The translations under genes were made by a program, and so were the position numbers. A stretch of 32,389 bases of DNA from Chthonomonas sp. UBA6659 (GTDB lineage: Bacteria; Armatimonadota; Fimbriimonadia; Fimbriimonadales; Fimbriimonadaceae): positions 186 through 32,574 of the forward strand of contig DKKT01000087.1 in the NCBI GenBank assembly GCA_002455425.1. The letters are read 5' to 3'. The notes beneath the pieces are model-generated. The model ran no database searches, was not told where the DNA came from, and saw only the letters and a list, made by a program, of their open reading frames with translations. Within the stretch, counting starts at the first letter, position 1; each line of letters starts with the position of its first letter. This document shows, in pieces, positions 23,264 to 30,010 of this stretch.

Positions 23264-23302
23264 GCACTTCGGGACAAAACTTGTCGTCCCGCGAAGAAGT
23301 GC
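23264..23302. repeat. Inverted repeat downstream of purH
   Basis: GCACTTC with GAAGTGC and inner GGGAC with GTCCC form a stem with a five-base bulge on one side and a ten-base loop. It abuts repeat copy 3. Confidence 0.5.
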
Positions 23303-23313
23303 CTTCTCTCCGC

Positions 23314-23342
23314 CGACTTCACCTCTAGAAGAGGTGAAGTCG
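23314..23342 (-). terminator. Strong hairpin after purH
   Basis: CGACTTCACCTCT and AGAGGTGAAGTCG are perfect 13-bp complements around the loop AGA. It begins 17 bases after the purH stop on the minus strand. No uridine run follows. It also resembles the ACCTCT/AGAGGT part of the dispersed repeat. Confidence 0.6.
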
Positions 23343-23359
23343 AGAGTGGAACCCAGCCT

Positions 23360-24877
23360 CTAGTGGCGGAAGTGTCGGGCACCGGTGAGGACCATCGCGA
23401 GCCCGAAACGGTTGGCGGCGGCGATCACGTCCGGGTCCTTTTTGCTGCCTCCCGGCTGGGCGATCGCGGCGATGCCGGCCGCGGCCGCGGTCTCGACGCT
23501 GTCGGGGAACGGGAAGAACGCATCGCTCGCCAGCACCGCCCCGCGGGCAGCTTCGCCGGCCATTTCGAGGGCCAGGCGCACCGATTGGACCCGGTTCATC
23601 TGTCCGGCCCCGACCCCGAGCATCCGTCCGGCCACGCCGACGACGATAGCGTTGGATTTCACGTGTTTGGCGATCCGCCAGTTGAAGCGCAGGGCCTCCA
23701 GTTCGTCGGGGGTCGGCGCCCGCTCGGTCACGGTCTGCCATTCCATTTCGGGGTCGGTGTCCGGCGTTTGGACGAGGACGCCGCCCGAAATCGTCCGCAG
23801 GGAGAGATCGGGCTGGGGGGCGTCGGCCTCGAGAAGCCGGGCGTTGGCGGCCCAGGCCGCCCGCTCCTGAAAGACCGCGAGAGCGTCGTCCCCGATCGAG
23901 AGACCGATCGCGACCTCGAGGAAGTTTCCGGGCTCCGTCATCGCACGGGCGGCCTCGATGTCGACCGGCCCGTGGAAGGCCGCGATCCCGCCGAAGGCGC
24001 TGATCGGATCGGAGGCGCGGGCGAGCCGGTAGCTCTCGCCGAGGGAGGCCCCGAGCGCGACGCCGCAGGGGTTGCCGTGCTTGATGATCGCGACCGCGCC
24101 GGGCGGGAGGTCGCAGACCAGCCCCCAGGCCGCTTCGGCATCGAGGAGGTTGTTGTAGCTGAGTTCTTTGCCCCAGCGCTGGCGCGCTCGAGCGATCCCG
24201 GGGGCGCCGAGCGGATCGGCGTAGAGCGCCGCCTGTTGGTGCGGGTTTTCGCCGTAGCGCAGCGACGCGACCCGACGCCAGCCCAGAGTAAGGGTCTCGG
24301 TCGTCTCGCTCTCGCCGGCCACTCGGGAAAGGTAGCGAGCAACCATCGAGTCGTAGAAAGCGGTATGGCGAAACGCCTTCGCCATCAGCCGCAGGCGCAT
24401 GGGGCGATCGAGCGGCCCGTCCAGAACGCTCGCGTAATCGGTCGGATCGACCACGACGGCGACGTTCTCGCCGTTCTTTGCGGCGGCGCGGATCATGGCC
24501 GGGCCCCCGATGTCGACCGATTCGATGGCGTCCTCGAAGCGGTGCTCATTCGTCACCGTCTTCTCGAACGCATAGAGGTTGACGACGAGCAGATCGATCG
24601 GCACGATATCGGCGGAAACCATCGCTTCCCGGTGAGGAGCATGCCGGACGTCGCCGAGGAGGCCGCCGTGAATCTTGGGGTGGAGGGTTTTGACCCGACC
24701 ATCGAGCATCTCGGGAAACCCCGTGACGTCGGCGACATCGCGGACTTCGAGGCCCGCCTCGCGGAGAGTGCGCGCGGTCCCACCGGTGCTGACGAGTTCG
24801 TAGCCCCGGTCCGCGAGCCCGCGGGCGAGGTCGACGATGCCGGTCTTGTCGGTGACCGAGAGGAGCGCCCTCGGCAC
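23360..24877 (-). CDS. purH: Bifunctional AICAR transformylase / IMP cyclohydrolase
   Basis: Catalyses the last two steps of purine synthesis: formyl transfer from 10-formyl-tetrahydrofolate to AICAR, then ring closure to IMP. The 505-residue product begins with the cyclohydrolase domain (ALLSVTDKTGIVDLARGL, STGGTARTLREAG, GFPEMLDGRVKTLHPKIHGG). The transformylase domain follows, with YGENPHQQAALY, IIKHGNPCGVALG, FGGIAAFHGPVD and SDAFFPFPDSVETAAAAGI, ending QPGGSKKDPDVIAAA. Length is normal. The start is GTG 24877, directly after the TAG of the Ig-domain gene with no spacer, so translation is probably coupled. A strong hairpin follows the stop. Confidence 0.97.
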   Translation of the reverse strand: MPRALLSVTDKTGIVDLARGLADRGYELVSTGGTARTLREAGLEVRDVADVTGFPEMLDGRVKTLHPKIHGGLLGDVRHAPHREAMVSADIVPIDLLVVNLYAFEKTVTNEHRFEDAIESVDIGGPAMIRAAAKNGENVAVVVDPTDYASVLDGPLDRPMRLRLMAKAFRHTAFYDSMVARYLSRVAGESETTETLTLGWRRVASLRYGENPHQQAALYADPLGAPGIARARQRWGKELSYNNLLDAEAAWGLVCDLPPGAVAIIKHGNPCGVALGASLGESYRLARASDPISAFGGIAAFHGPVDIEAARAMTEPGNFLEVAIGLSIGDDALAVFQERAAWAANARLLEADAPQPDLSLRTISGGVLVQTPDTDPEMEWQTVTERAPTPDELEALRFNWRIAKHVKSNAIVVGVAGRMLGVGAGQMNRVQSVRLALEMAGEAARGAVLASDAFFPFPDSVETAAAAGIAAIAQPGGSKKDPDVIAAANRFGLAMVLTGARHFRH

Positions 24878-26452
24878 CTAGTTGCCCGTCCCGCCGGTGG
24901 TCTTGGGGGCGCCGTCGGTGGTTCCCTCGTCGGTCGGGGGCGGTTCGGGGGCTTTGAACGTGACCTCCGCCTTCTTGGTGATCGTCACTCCATCGGCGTC
25001 GTAGGCGATGAGGGTGAAGGTCGTGGACTTCATGACCGGGATCTCGATCGTTCCGGATGCTTCGACCCGTTCGGTTTGTTCACCGTACTTGATCTCGACG
25101 GCGGCGGCATCGACCGTCTGCCACGTGATTCGGACGTTCGGGTTCGTCTCATCGACGGTCGTCGGCTCGACGCGGAACAGGGCGATTTTCGCCGCACTGC
25201 CCTTCACGACGACGACTTTGATCGCCTGCTCGACCCGCTTGCCTTGACTGTTTTCGGCGACGAGCCGGTAGTTGATCGTTCCGAGCGAGGAAGGGGTGAG
25301 TTCGCGTTCAGTCACACCCGGGTCGAGCGTGAGGGCCGTCGGCCACAAGGTGGCTTTGGTCGCATGCTCGAGCTTGTATTTCACGAGCACGGTCTCCCCA
25401 AGATTCACCTTCGAGGGCGTGATCTCGAACGAGACGATCCGGGGGAGCGGCACGACGGGGGGCTCCTTGACGGTGACCGCGACGGTCATGGCGTTGCTGC
25501 GGCGCTCTCCGGCGATGGCAGACGCCGAGATCTGGATGGTGCCCGCTTCTTCCGGCGTGAACTGGCGCGATCCGGACGGGTCGAGGTTGTCGAACGTCTG
25601 GTCCCCGGCGACGATCCGTACGGACTTGGCATTGGGGGATGCGCGCCAACTGAGGGTCACGGCTTGTCCGAGCTCGATCTCCTGGAGGTCGACGGACAGG
25701 CGCTCCATCTGGGGCGGGCGGGGCATCGACCAGTACCAGGCGCTGATGATGGCGAGTAGGATGACGGAGAAAATGAGCGCGCCAGGGGTGATGAGCGCTT
25801 TCTGCTCAAGCTGAGCCTGGGCGGTGCCGGCGACGGTCGGCGCGGTCGTGCTTCGGGCGCTGCACGAGATCAAGTGGAGGCGGGGGTTGGCGAGGAGGGG
25901 CCGACGCTTGGCCGAAACCGCCATTTCGACCGTCTTCTGCTGGCCGGGTCCGATCGTAACCTTGTCCTGTTCGAACTCGCAGGCGCATTCGTCTTCGAGG
26001 TCGTTGGCGAACATCTGGAAGGTGTGTTCGCTGTTGCCGAGGTTCATCACGGTGACCTGGAACGGCGCTTCCCGATTCATCGCCGAAATCGAGCCCTTCT
26101 TCGGGCTGACATCGACGCTGACATGATGATAAGGCTTGATCTCGAGGACGGCTTGAGTGGGTCGCACCTCGCCGGTGCTGAGCGAACGCACGCTGAGCAC
26201 GAACGGATAGGTGCCGGCCTTGCTCTCGCTCAGGCGGGGCGGTTTGAGGAAGATCTTCTCGGGATAGGTCTCGCGCGCTCCGACACTGATGCTGGGCACC
26301 GGAATCGCGGCCCATTCGGGGTCGAGACCCTCGATTTGGAGCTCGTAGGTGTCCCCTTCTTCGCCACGGTTGGTGATTTCGATCCCGACCGGCACGGTAG
26401 CGCCTGCCTCGACCACGGCGACATCGGATGCCATTCGCACCGCGAAACTCAT
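24878..26452 (-). CDS. Single-span membrane protein with Ig-like domains on both sides
   Basis: A 524-residue protein. The N-terminal ~215 residues hold two beta-sandwich, NEW3-like segments: VPVGIEITNRGEEGDTYELQ and FQVTVMNLGNSEHTFQMFAN. One hydrophobic helix (ALITPGALIFSVILLAIISA) follows. The C-terminal part has three or more Ig-like repeats with the pattern VDLQEIELGQAVTLSWRAS, FEITPSKVNLGETVLVKYKL and FRVEPTTVDETNPNVRITWQ. The tail is PT/G-rich and low in complexity (TDEGTTDGAPKTTGGTGN). There is no signal peptide, so the orientation of the N-terminal part is unclear. Envelope scaffolding or adhesion is possible, but no function is assigned. Start: ATG 26452, with GTG 26470 as alternative. 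Its stop touches the purH start, an odd pairing of a structural envelope protein with purine synthesis. Confidence 0.75.
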   Translation of the reverse strand: MSFAVRMASDVAVVEAGATVPVGIEITNRGEEGDTYELQIEGLDPEWAAIPVPSISVGARETYPEKIFLKPPRLSESKAGTYPFVLSVRSLSTGEVRPTQAVLEIKPYHHVSVDVSPKKGSISAMNREAPFQVTVMNLGNSEHTFQMFANDLEDECACEFEQDKVTIGPGQQKTVEMAVSAKRRPLLANPRLHLISCSARSTTAPTVAGTAQAQLEQKALITPGALIFSVILLAIISAWYWSMPRPPQMERLSVDLQEIELGQAVTLSWRASPNAKSVRIVAGDQTFDNLDPSGSRQFTPEEAGTIQISASAIAGERRSNAMTVAVTVKEPPVVPLPRIVSFEITPSKVNLGETVLVKYKLEHATKATLWPTALTLDPGVTERELTPSSLGTINYRLVAENSQGKRVEQAIKVVVVKGSAAKIALFRVEPTTVDETNPNVRITWQTVDAAAVEIKYGEQTERVEASGTIEIPVMKSTTFTLIAYDADGVTITKKAEVTFKAPEPPPTDEGTTDGAPKTTGGTGN

Positions 26453-26497
26453 CAGATCGGATTCTAGCACCCCTACCGGGCTCCGGTAAGATCAGGC

Positions 26498-26938
26498 ATG
26501 CTTGCAGCGTTGACGATCGCCATACTGGACGGGATGTCGGAACCGAAAATCGAGGACTTAGGCTGGATGACCGGGCGTTGGGAGTGCACGGTTTGGGGAG
26601 GTATATGGGAAGAAACTTGGTCAGATCCGAAGGGCGGCGTGATGCAGTCCTTTGCCAGGCACCTGGTCGACGGGAAGGTCGCGTTCCTTGAGTTCGGAAC
26701 CATCGAAAAGGCTCCTTCCGGCTTGACGCACTTCCTCATGCTTGGCTCGCTGACCAAGGAACCGAAGCGCGCCGCCTTCGTCTGCACGAGTGCCAGCCGA
26801 TCGGAGGTCACGTTCGAGGATCCTAAGAATGATTTTCCTAGCAAAATCCTCTACAAAAAGGTGGCATCGGATCGGATGGACTGCACCCTCTCGGGCAAGG
26901 GCGACCCGGTCCTTTTCGCGTTCAAGCGCGTACGTTGA
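26498..26938 (+). CDS. DUF6265-like protein
   Basis: A 146-residue protein matching a small conserved family: LGWMTGRWECTVWGGIWEET near the N-terminus, GGVMQSFARHLVDGKVAFLE, and VTFEDPKNDFPSKILYKKV near the C-terminus. The pattern of a lipocalin-like beta sheet with WxxGxW and NDFPxxIxY is typical of DUF6265-type proteins, whose function is unknown. The first 12 residues (MLAALTIAILDG) could be a short export signal; an internal ATG at 26534 gives a cytoplasmic form. It is divergent from the Ig-domain gene (27 bases to the GTG 26470, 45 to ATG 26452) and 6 bases before the next gene. Confidence 0.7.
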   Translation: MLAALTIAILDGMSEPKIEDLGWMTGRWECTVWGGIWEETWSDPKGGVMQSFARHLVDGKVAFLEFGTIEKAPSGLTHFLMLGSLTKEPKRAAFVCTSASRSEVTFEDPKNDFPSKILYKKVASDRMDCTLSGKGDPVLFAFKRVR

Positions 26939-26944
26939 TCTTCC

Positions 26945-27349
26945 ATGCTTCCGGTCGCGGACGCGCTGTTTTGGGTCTTCCACACACTGCTGATCCTCTT
27001 CAACGTGTTCGGATGGATGTTCCGAGTGACGCGGCGCTGGAATCTGATCACCCTCACCCTGACCGCGGCGAGCTGGTTCGTGATGGGGCTCTGGCACGGG
27101 ATCGGCTATTGCATCTGTACCGACTGGCACTATCAGATCCGGGAGGCGATGGGAATCGACGATCCCGACGGCAGCTATCTCCAGCTGATGGCTTGGAAGA
27201 TATCGGGATGGTTTCCGCCCCAAGATTTCACGAATCGGATCGCCGCGTGGGTGTTTGGGATCGCCGTGGCCGGGAGCCTCGCGACCAATCTTCGAGACGC
27301 GTGGCGCAAGCGGTACGCTCGCAACGATGTTCCACGAGACGTTCCGTGA
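26945..27349 (+). CDS. Small DUF2784-like membrane protein
   Basis: A 134-residue inner-membrane protein with about three membrane helices: DALFWVFHTLLILFNVFGWM, LITLTLTAASWFVMGLW and RIAAWVFGIAVAGSLATNL. It has the conserved RRWN..LT pattern and a WHGIGYCICTDWHYQIREAM loop reminiscent of DUF2784 proteins. Function unknown. It begins six bases after the DUF6265-like gene, and its end overlaps the nitroreductase start by 23 bases, so the three genes are probably one transcript. Confidence 0.7.
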   Translation: MLPVADALFWVFHTLLILFNVFGWMFRVTRRWNLITLTLTAASWFVMGLWHGIGYCICTDWHYQIREAMGIDDPDGSYLQLMAWKISGWFPPQDFTNRIAAWVFGIAVAGSLATNLRDAWRKRYARNDVPRDVP

Positions 27350-28130
27350 GGCTTGGGCCCTTCGCTATGGGGCGGCCCCTGACTTCGAAGTTGCCGGCAT
27401 CGACCGGTTCCTGACCCACCGATCGATCCGCAAGTACCGCGACGAGCCGATTCCGGAGGAGACGATCAAGGGACTCATCGCCGCCGCGCAAAGCGCGGCG
27501 ACGAGCAGCAATCTTCAGCTTTGGTCGGTAATAAGTGTTCAAAACGGCGAGCGACGCGAAGCGATCGCCCAGCTCTGCGGCGATCAGAAGCAGGTGCGAG
27601 AGGCGGCCTGGTTCCTGGCGTTCTTTGCCGACCATCACCGTCTTCGAGCCGCGGCCGCGGCGGTCGGCGAATCGGCGGCGGGTCTGGACTACAACGAGTT
27701 CTACACGATGGCGGTGATCGACGCGGCCCTCGCCGCCGAGCGCCTGGTGTGTGCGGCCGAGAGCTTGGGGATCGGGATCTGCTACATCGGGGCCCTCCGC
27801 AACGACCCGGACGGAGTGCGCGCCTTCTTCGGACTGCCCGAGGGCGTCTTCGGGGTGTTCGGGCTCTGCCTCGGATGGCCGGCGAAAGGCGTGGAAGCCG
27901 AGATCAAGCCCCGGCTTGCCCAGGAGGCGGTCTGGTTTCGTGAGACGTACGGGCCCTCTCCAAACGTCGAGGAGTACGACGCACGGATGCGACCGTTCTA
28001 CGAGCGACAGGGCATGAAGGGGGACGCCACCTGGTCGATGCGAAGCGGCCGGCGGGTCGACGGACATCACATGACGGGGCGCGAGGTGCTTCAGCCTTGG
28101 CTCCAGCGCCAGGGATTCGATCGTCGGTGA
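27327..28130 (+). CDS. Nitroreductase-family FMN-dependent NAD(P)H oxidoreductase (NfsA/Frp-like)
   Basis: A 267-residue flavoprotein. HRSIRKYRDEPIPEETIKGL is the N-terminal FMN-binding motif, followed by AAQSAATSSNLQLWSVISVQ. AAERLVCAAESLGIGICYIG is the conserved C-terminal-half helix-strand. The tail (about 215-267, ending SGRRVDGHHMTGREVLQPWL) matches the extended C-terminus of NfsA-type proteins. Such enzymes reduce nitro groups, quinones, flavins or chromate with NAD(P)H; the natural substrate is rarely known. ATG 27327 is inside the preceding gene by 23 bases. The orphan sugar ABC ATPase follows 34 bases downstream. Confidence 0.9.
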   Translation: MFHETFREAWALRYGAAPDFEVAGIDRFLTHRSIRKYRDEPIPEETIKGLIAAAQSAATSSNLQLWSVISVQNGERREAIAQLCGDQKQVREAAWFLAFFADHHRLRAAAAAVGESAAGLDYNEFYTMAVIDAALAAERLVCAAESLGIGICYIGALRNDPDGVRAFFGLPEGVFGVFGLCLGWPAKGVEAEIKPRLAQEAVWFRETYGPSPNVEEYDARMRPFYERQGMKGDATWSMRSGRRVDGHHMTGREVLQPWLQRQGFDRR

Positions 28131-28164
28131 CCCCGCAGGGACCGCGGCGCGCGCGTCGAACTGG

Positions 28165-29652
28165 ATGAGCGTGGTTCTCGAAGCGCGCGCGATTTCGAAG
28201 AGCTTTCCCGGGGTTCAGGCACTCGATCAGGTCGATGTGGCGATCGAGCGCGGATCGTGCCATGCCCTGATGGGCGAGAACGGGGCGGGCAAGAGCACGC
28301 TCGGCAAGATCTTCGCGGGCTTGTATCAGCCGGATGCCGGCGAAGTGCTACTCGAAGGAAGACCGGTCCGATTCTCGGGCCCGCTGGCGGCGCTGCGCGC
28401 GGGCATCGCGATGGTCCACCAAGAACTGGTGTTCTGCGAGAACCTCTCGGTGGCCGAGAACCTGTGTCTCGACGCGCTTCCCTCGCGCGGGCCCTTCCTC
28501 GATCGCCGAGCGATGCGCGATCGCGCCGCGCGATGGCTGGAGTCGATCCAGGCACCGATCGATCCCGACACGCGGGTCGGCGAACTGCCGATCGCGAAGC
28601 AGCAGCTCGTGCAGATTGCGGGGGCGGTCGGACGGGACGCCCGGGTGATCCTGTTCGATGAGCCCACGAGCAGTCTCACCGCGCGCGAATCGGACATTCT
28701 GTTCGAGCAGATTCGGACGCTCCAGGCCCGGGGCGTGACCTTCCTGTACGTTTCCCATCGGATGGACGAGGTGTTCACGCTGTGCGACACCGTCACCGTC
28801 TTGCGCGACGGACGGCTCGTGGACACGACCCCGATCGCGGAGCTGGACCGGGAGTCCCTGGTGCGCAAGATGATCGGGCGAACTCTGGAAGCAGTCGACC
28901 GAGCACCGCAATCCTTCTCGATCGGCAAGGAACTCCTTCGGGTCGAGGGCCTGACTCGGCCGGGCGTGTTCGAGGAGATCTCGTTTTCGGTCCGGGAGGG
29001 TGAGATCCTCGGCTTCGCGGGCTTGGTCGGGGCGGGACGCACCGAAATCGCGGAGGCACTCTTCGGTCTCGCGCAGGACGTGCAAGGGTCGGCGACGCTG
29101 CACGATGCGCCGCTGGCGATGCGCCGGCCCGGCGATGCACTGGCACGAGGGCTGGGCCTGGTCCCTGAAGACCGCAAGCGGCACGGGCTGGTGCTGAGCA
29201 TGAATGCTCGGGAGAACATCTCGCTCCCGACCCTCGACGCGTGCGCGACCCTCGGATGGGTGCGCATTCGGGAGGAGCGCGCGCTGGCCAACCGATTCTT
29301 CGAGCTCATGCGGGTCAAGGCCCCGAGCATCGAGGCGGACACGATCGGGCTCTCGGGCGGCAATCAGCAGAAGCTCGTCATCGCGAAATGGCTGGCCGCG
29401 CACTGCGACGTCCTCCTGCTCGACGAGCCGACGCGCGGGGTCGACGTGGGGGCGAAAGCGGAGATCCACGAACTGATCCGTGACCTTGCCCGCGAGGGCA
29501 AGGCCGTGATCGTGATCTCGAGCGAACTGCCCGAACTGCTCGCGCTATCGAGCCGAATTCTCGCTCTGCGAGAGGGTCGGCTTGCCGGCGAAATCGCCCG
29601 GTCCGATTTCTCGGAAGAGCGGGTGATGCGTCTGATGACGGGAGTAGCCTGA
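28165..29652 (+). CDS. Sugar ABC transporter ATP-binding protein (RbsA/MglA/XylG type), orphan
   Basis: A 495-residue double ATPase of the carbohydrate-uptake CUT2 group. NBD1: GENGAGKSTLGKIF, VHQELVFCENLSVAENLCLD, LPIAKQQLVQIAGAV and LFDEPTSSLT. NBD2: GLVGAGRTEIAEALF, PEDRKRHGLVLSMNARENIS, LSGGNQQKLVIAKWL and LLDEPTRGVDVGAK. The pattern matches RbsA and XylG rather than the nucleoside type. No permease or periplasmic binding protein follows; the next gene is a small membrane protein, so partners must be encoded elsewhere if the transporter is functional. ATG 28165 is in a GC-rich context without an obvious Shine-Dalgarno. Confidence 0.92.
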   Translation: MSVVLEARAISKSFPGVQALDQVDVAIERGSCHALMGENGAGKSTLGKIFAGLYQPDAGEVLLEGRPVRFSGPLAALRAGIAMVHQELVFCENLSVAENLCLDALPSRGPFLDRRAMRDRAARWLESIQAPIDPDTRVGELPIAKQQLVQIAGAVGRDARVILFDEPTSSLTARESDILFEQIRTLQARGVTFLYVSHRMDEVFTLCDTVTVLRDGRLVDTTPIAELDRESLVRKMIGRTLEAVDRAPQSFSIGKELLRVEGLTRPGVFEEISFSVREGEILGFAGLVGAGRTEIAEALFGLAQDVQGSATLHDAPLAMRRPGDALARGLGLVPEDRKRHGLVLSMNARENISLPTLDACATLGWVRIREERALANRFFELMRVKAPSIEADTIGLSGGNQQKLVIAKWLAAHCDVLLLDEPTRGVDVGAKAEIHELIRDLAREGKAVIVISSELPELLALSSRILALREGRLAGEIARSDFSEERVMRLMTGVA

Positions 29653-29943
29653 GTGTTCCCGCCAGCGCTGATCGGGGGCCTTCTCGGCCTTGCGATCTTG
29701 GTGCTGGTGGGGGTGATGCTCTGGCCCCAGAAGCAACATGACCCTCAGGCCGGGATGGCGATCGGTTGCCTGATGATCGTCACACTCGCGCTGGTGGTGG
29801 TGGCCGGTCTCTATGGGTTGGCGATCTGGCAGCAGATCGGCTGGATGCGGGACGGCATCGGATGGGGGGTCGTGAGCGTCACCGCGTACCTCGCGGTGAT
29901 GCTCGCCGCCTCGCTAGCGGCGCGAGCGTGGAAGCGGCGGTAA
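29653..29943 (+). CDS. Small three-span membrane protein, function unknown
   Basis: A 96-residue hydrophobic protein with three clear membrane helices: PALIGGLLGLAILVLVGVML, AIGCLMIVTLALVVVAGLYG and VVSVTAYLAVMLAASLAARA. It ends AWKRR, the positive cluster that would face the cytoplasm. GTG 29653 directly follows the ABC ATPase TGA, and GGGAG lies eight bases upstream of it, so translation is coupled. It does not look like an ABC permease. A hairpin follows. Function unknown; it might modulate the ATPase. Confidence 0.7.
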   Translation: MFPPALIGGLLGLAILVLVGVMLWPQKQHDPQAGMAIGCLMIVTLALVVVAGLYGLAIWQQIGWMRDGIGWGVVSVTAYLAVMLAASLAARAWKRR

Positions 29944-29964
29944 GGGGATCGCGTGTTTCGGACC

Positions 29965-29997
29965 CACCTCTCCCCACGCGGCACGTGCGGAGAGGTG
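29965..29997. terminator. Hairpin between convergent genes, related to the dispersed repeat
   Basis: CACCTCTCC and GGAGAGGTG form a perfect 9-bp stem around a 15-base loop. It lies between the small membrane gene (plus) and thrS (minus) and shares ACCTCTCC/GGAGAGGT with the repeat family. Confidence 0.6.
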
Positions 29998-30010
29998 ATC
30001 CGCTGGAGGC

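Noticed and set aside
23261..25759. 832-codon open frame on the plus strand
   Set aside because: It lies antisense to purH and the Ig-domain gene, which have strong family motifs. It is rich in Arg, Gly, Asp and His with no domain, as expected for the antisense of high-GC coding DNA.
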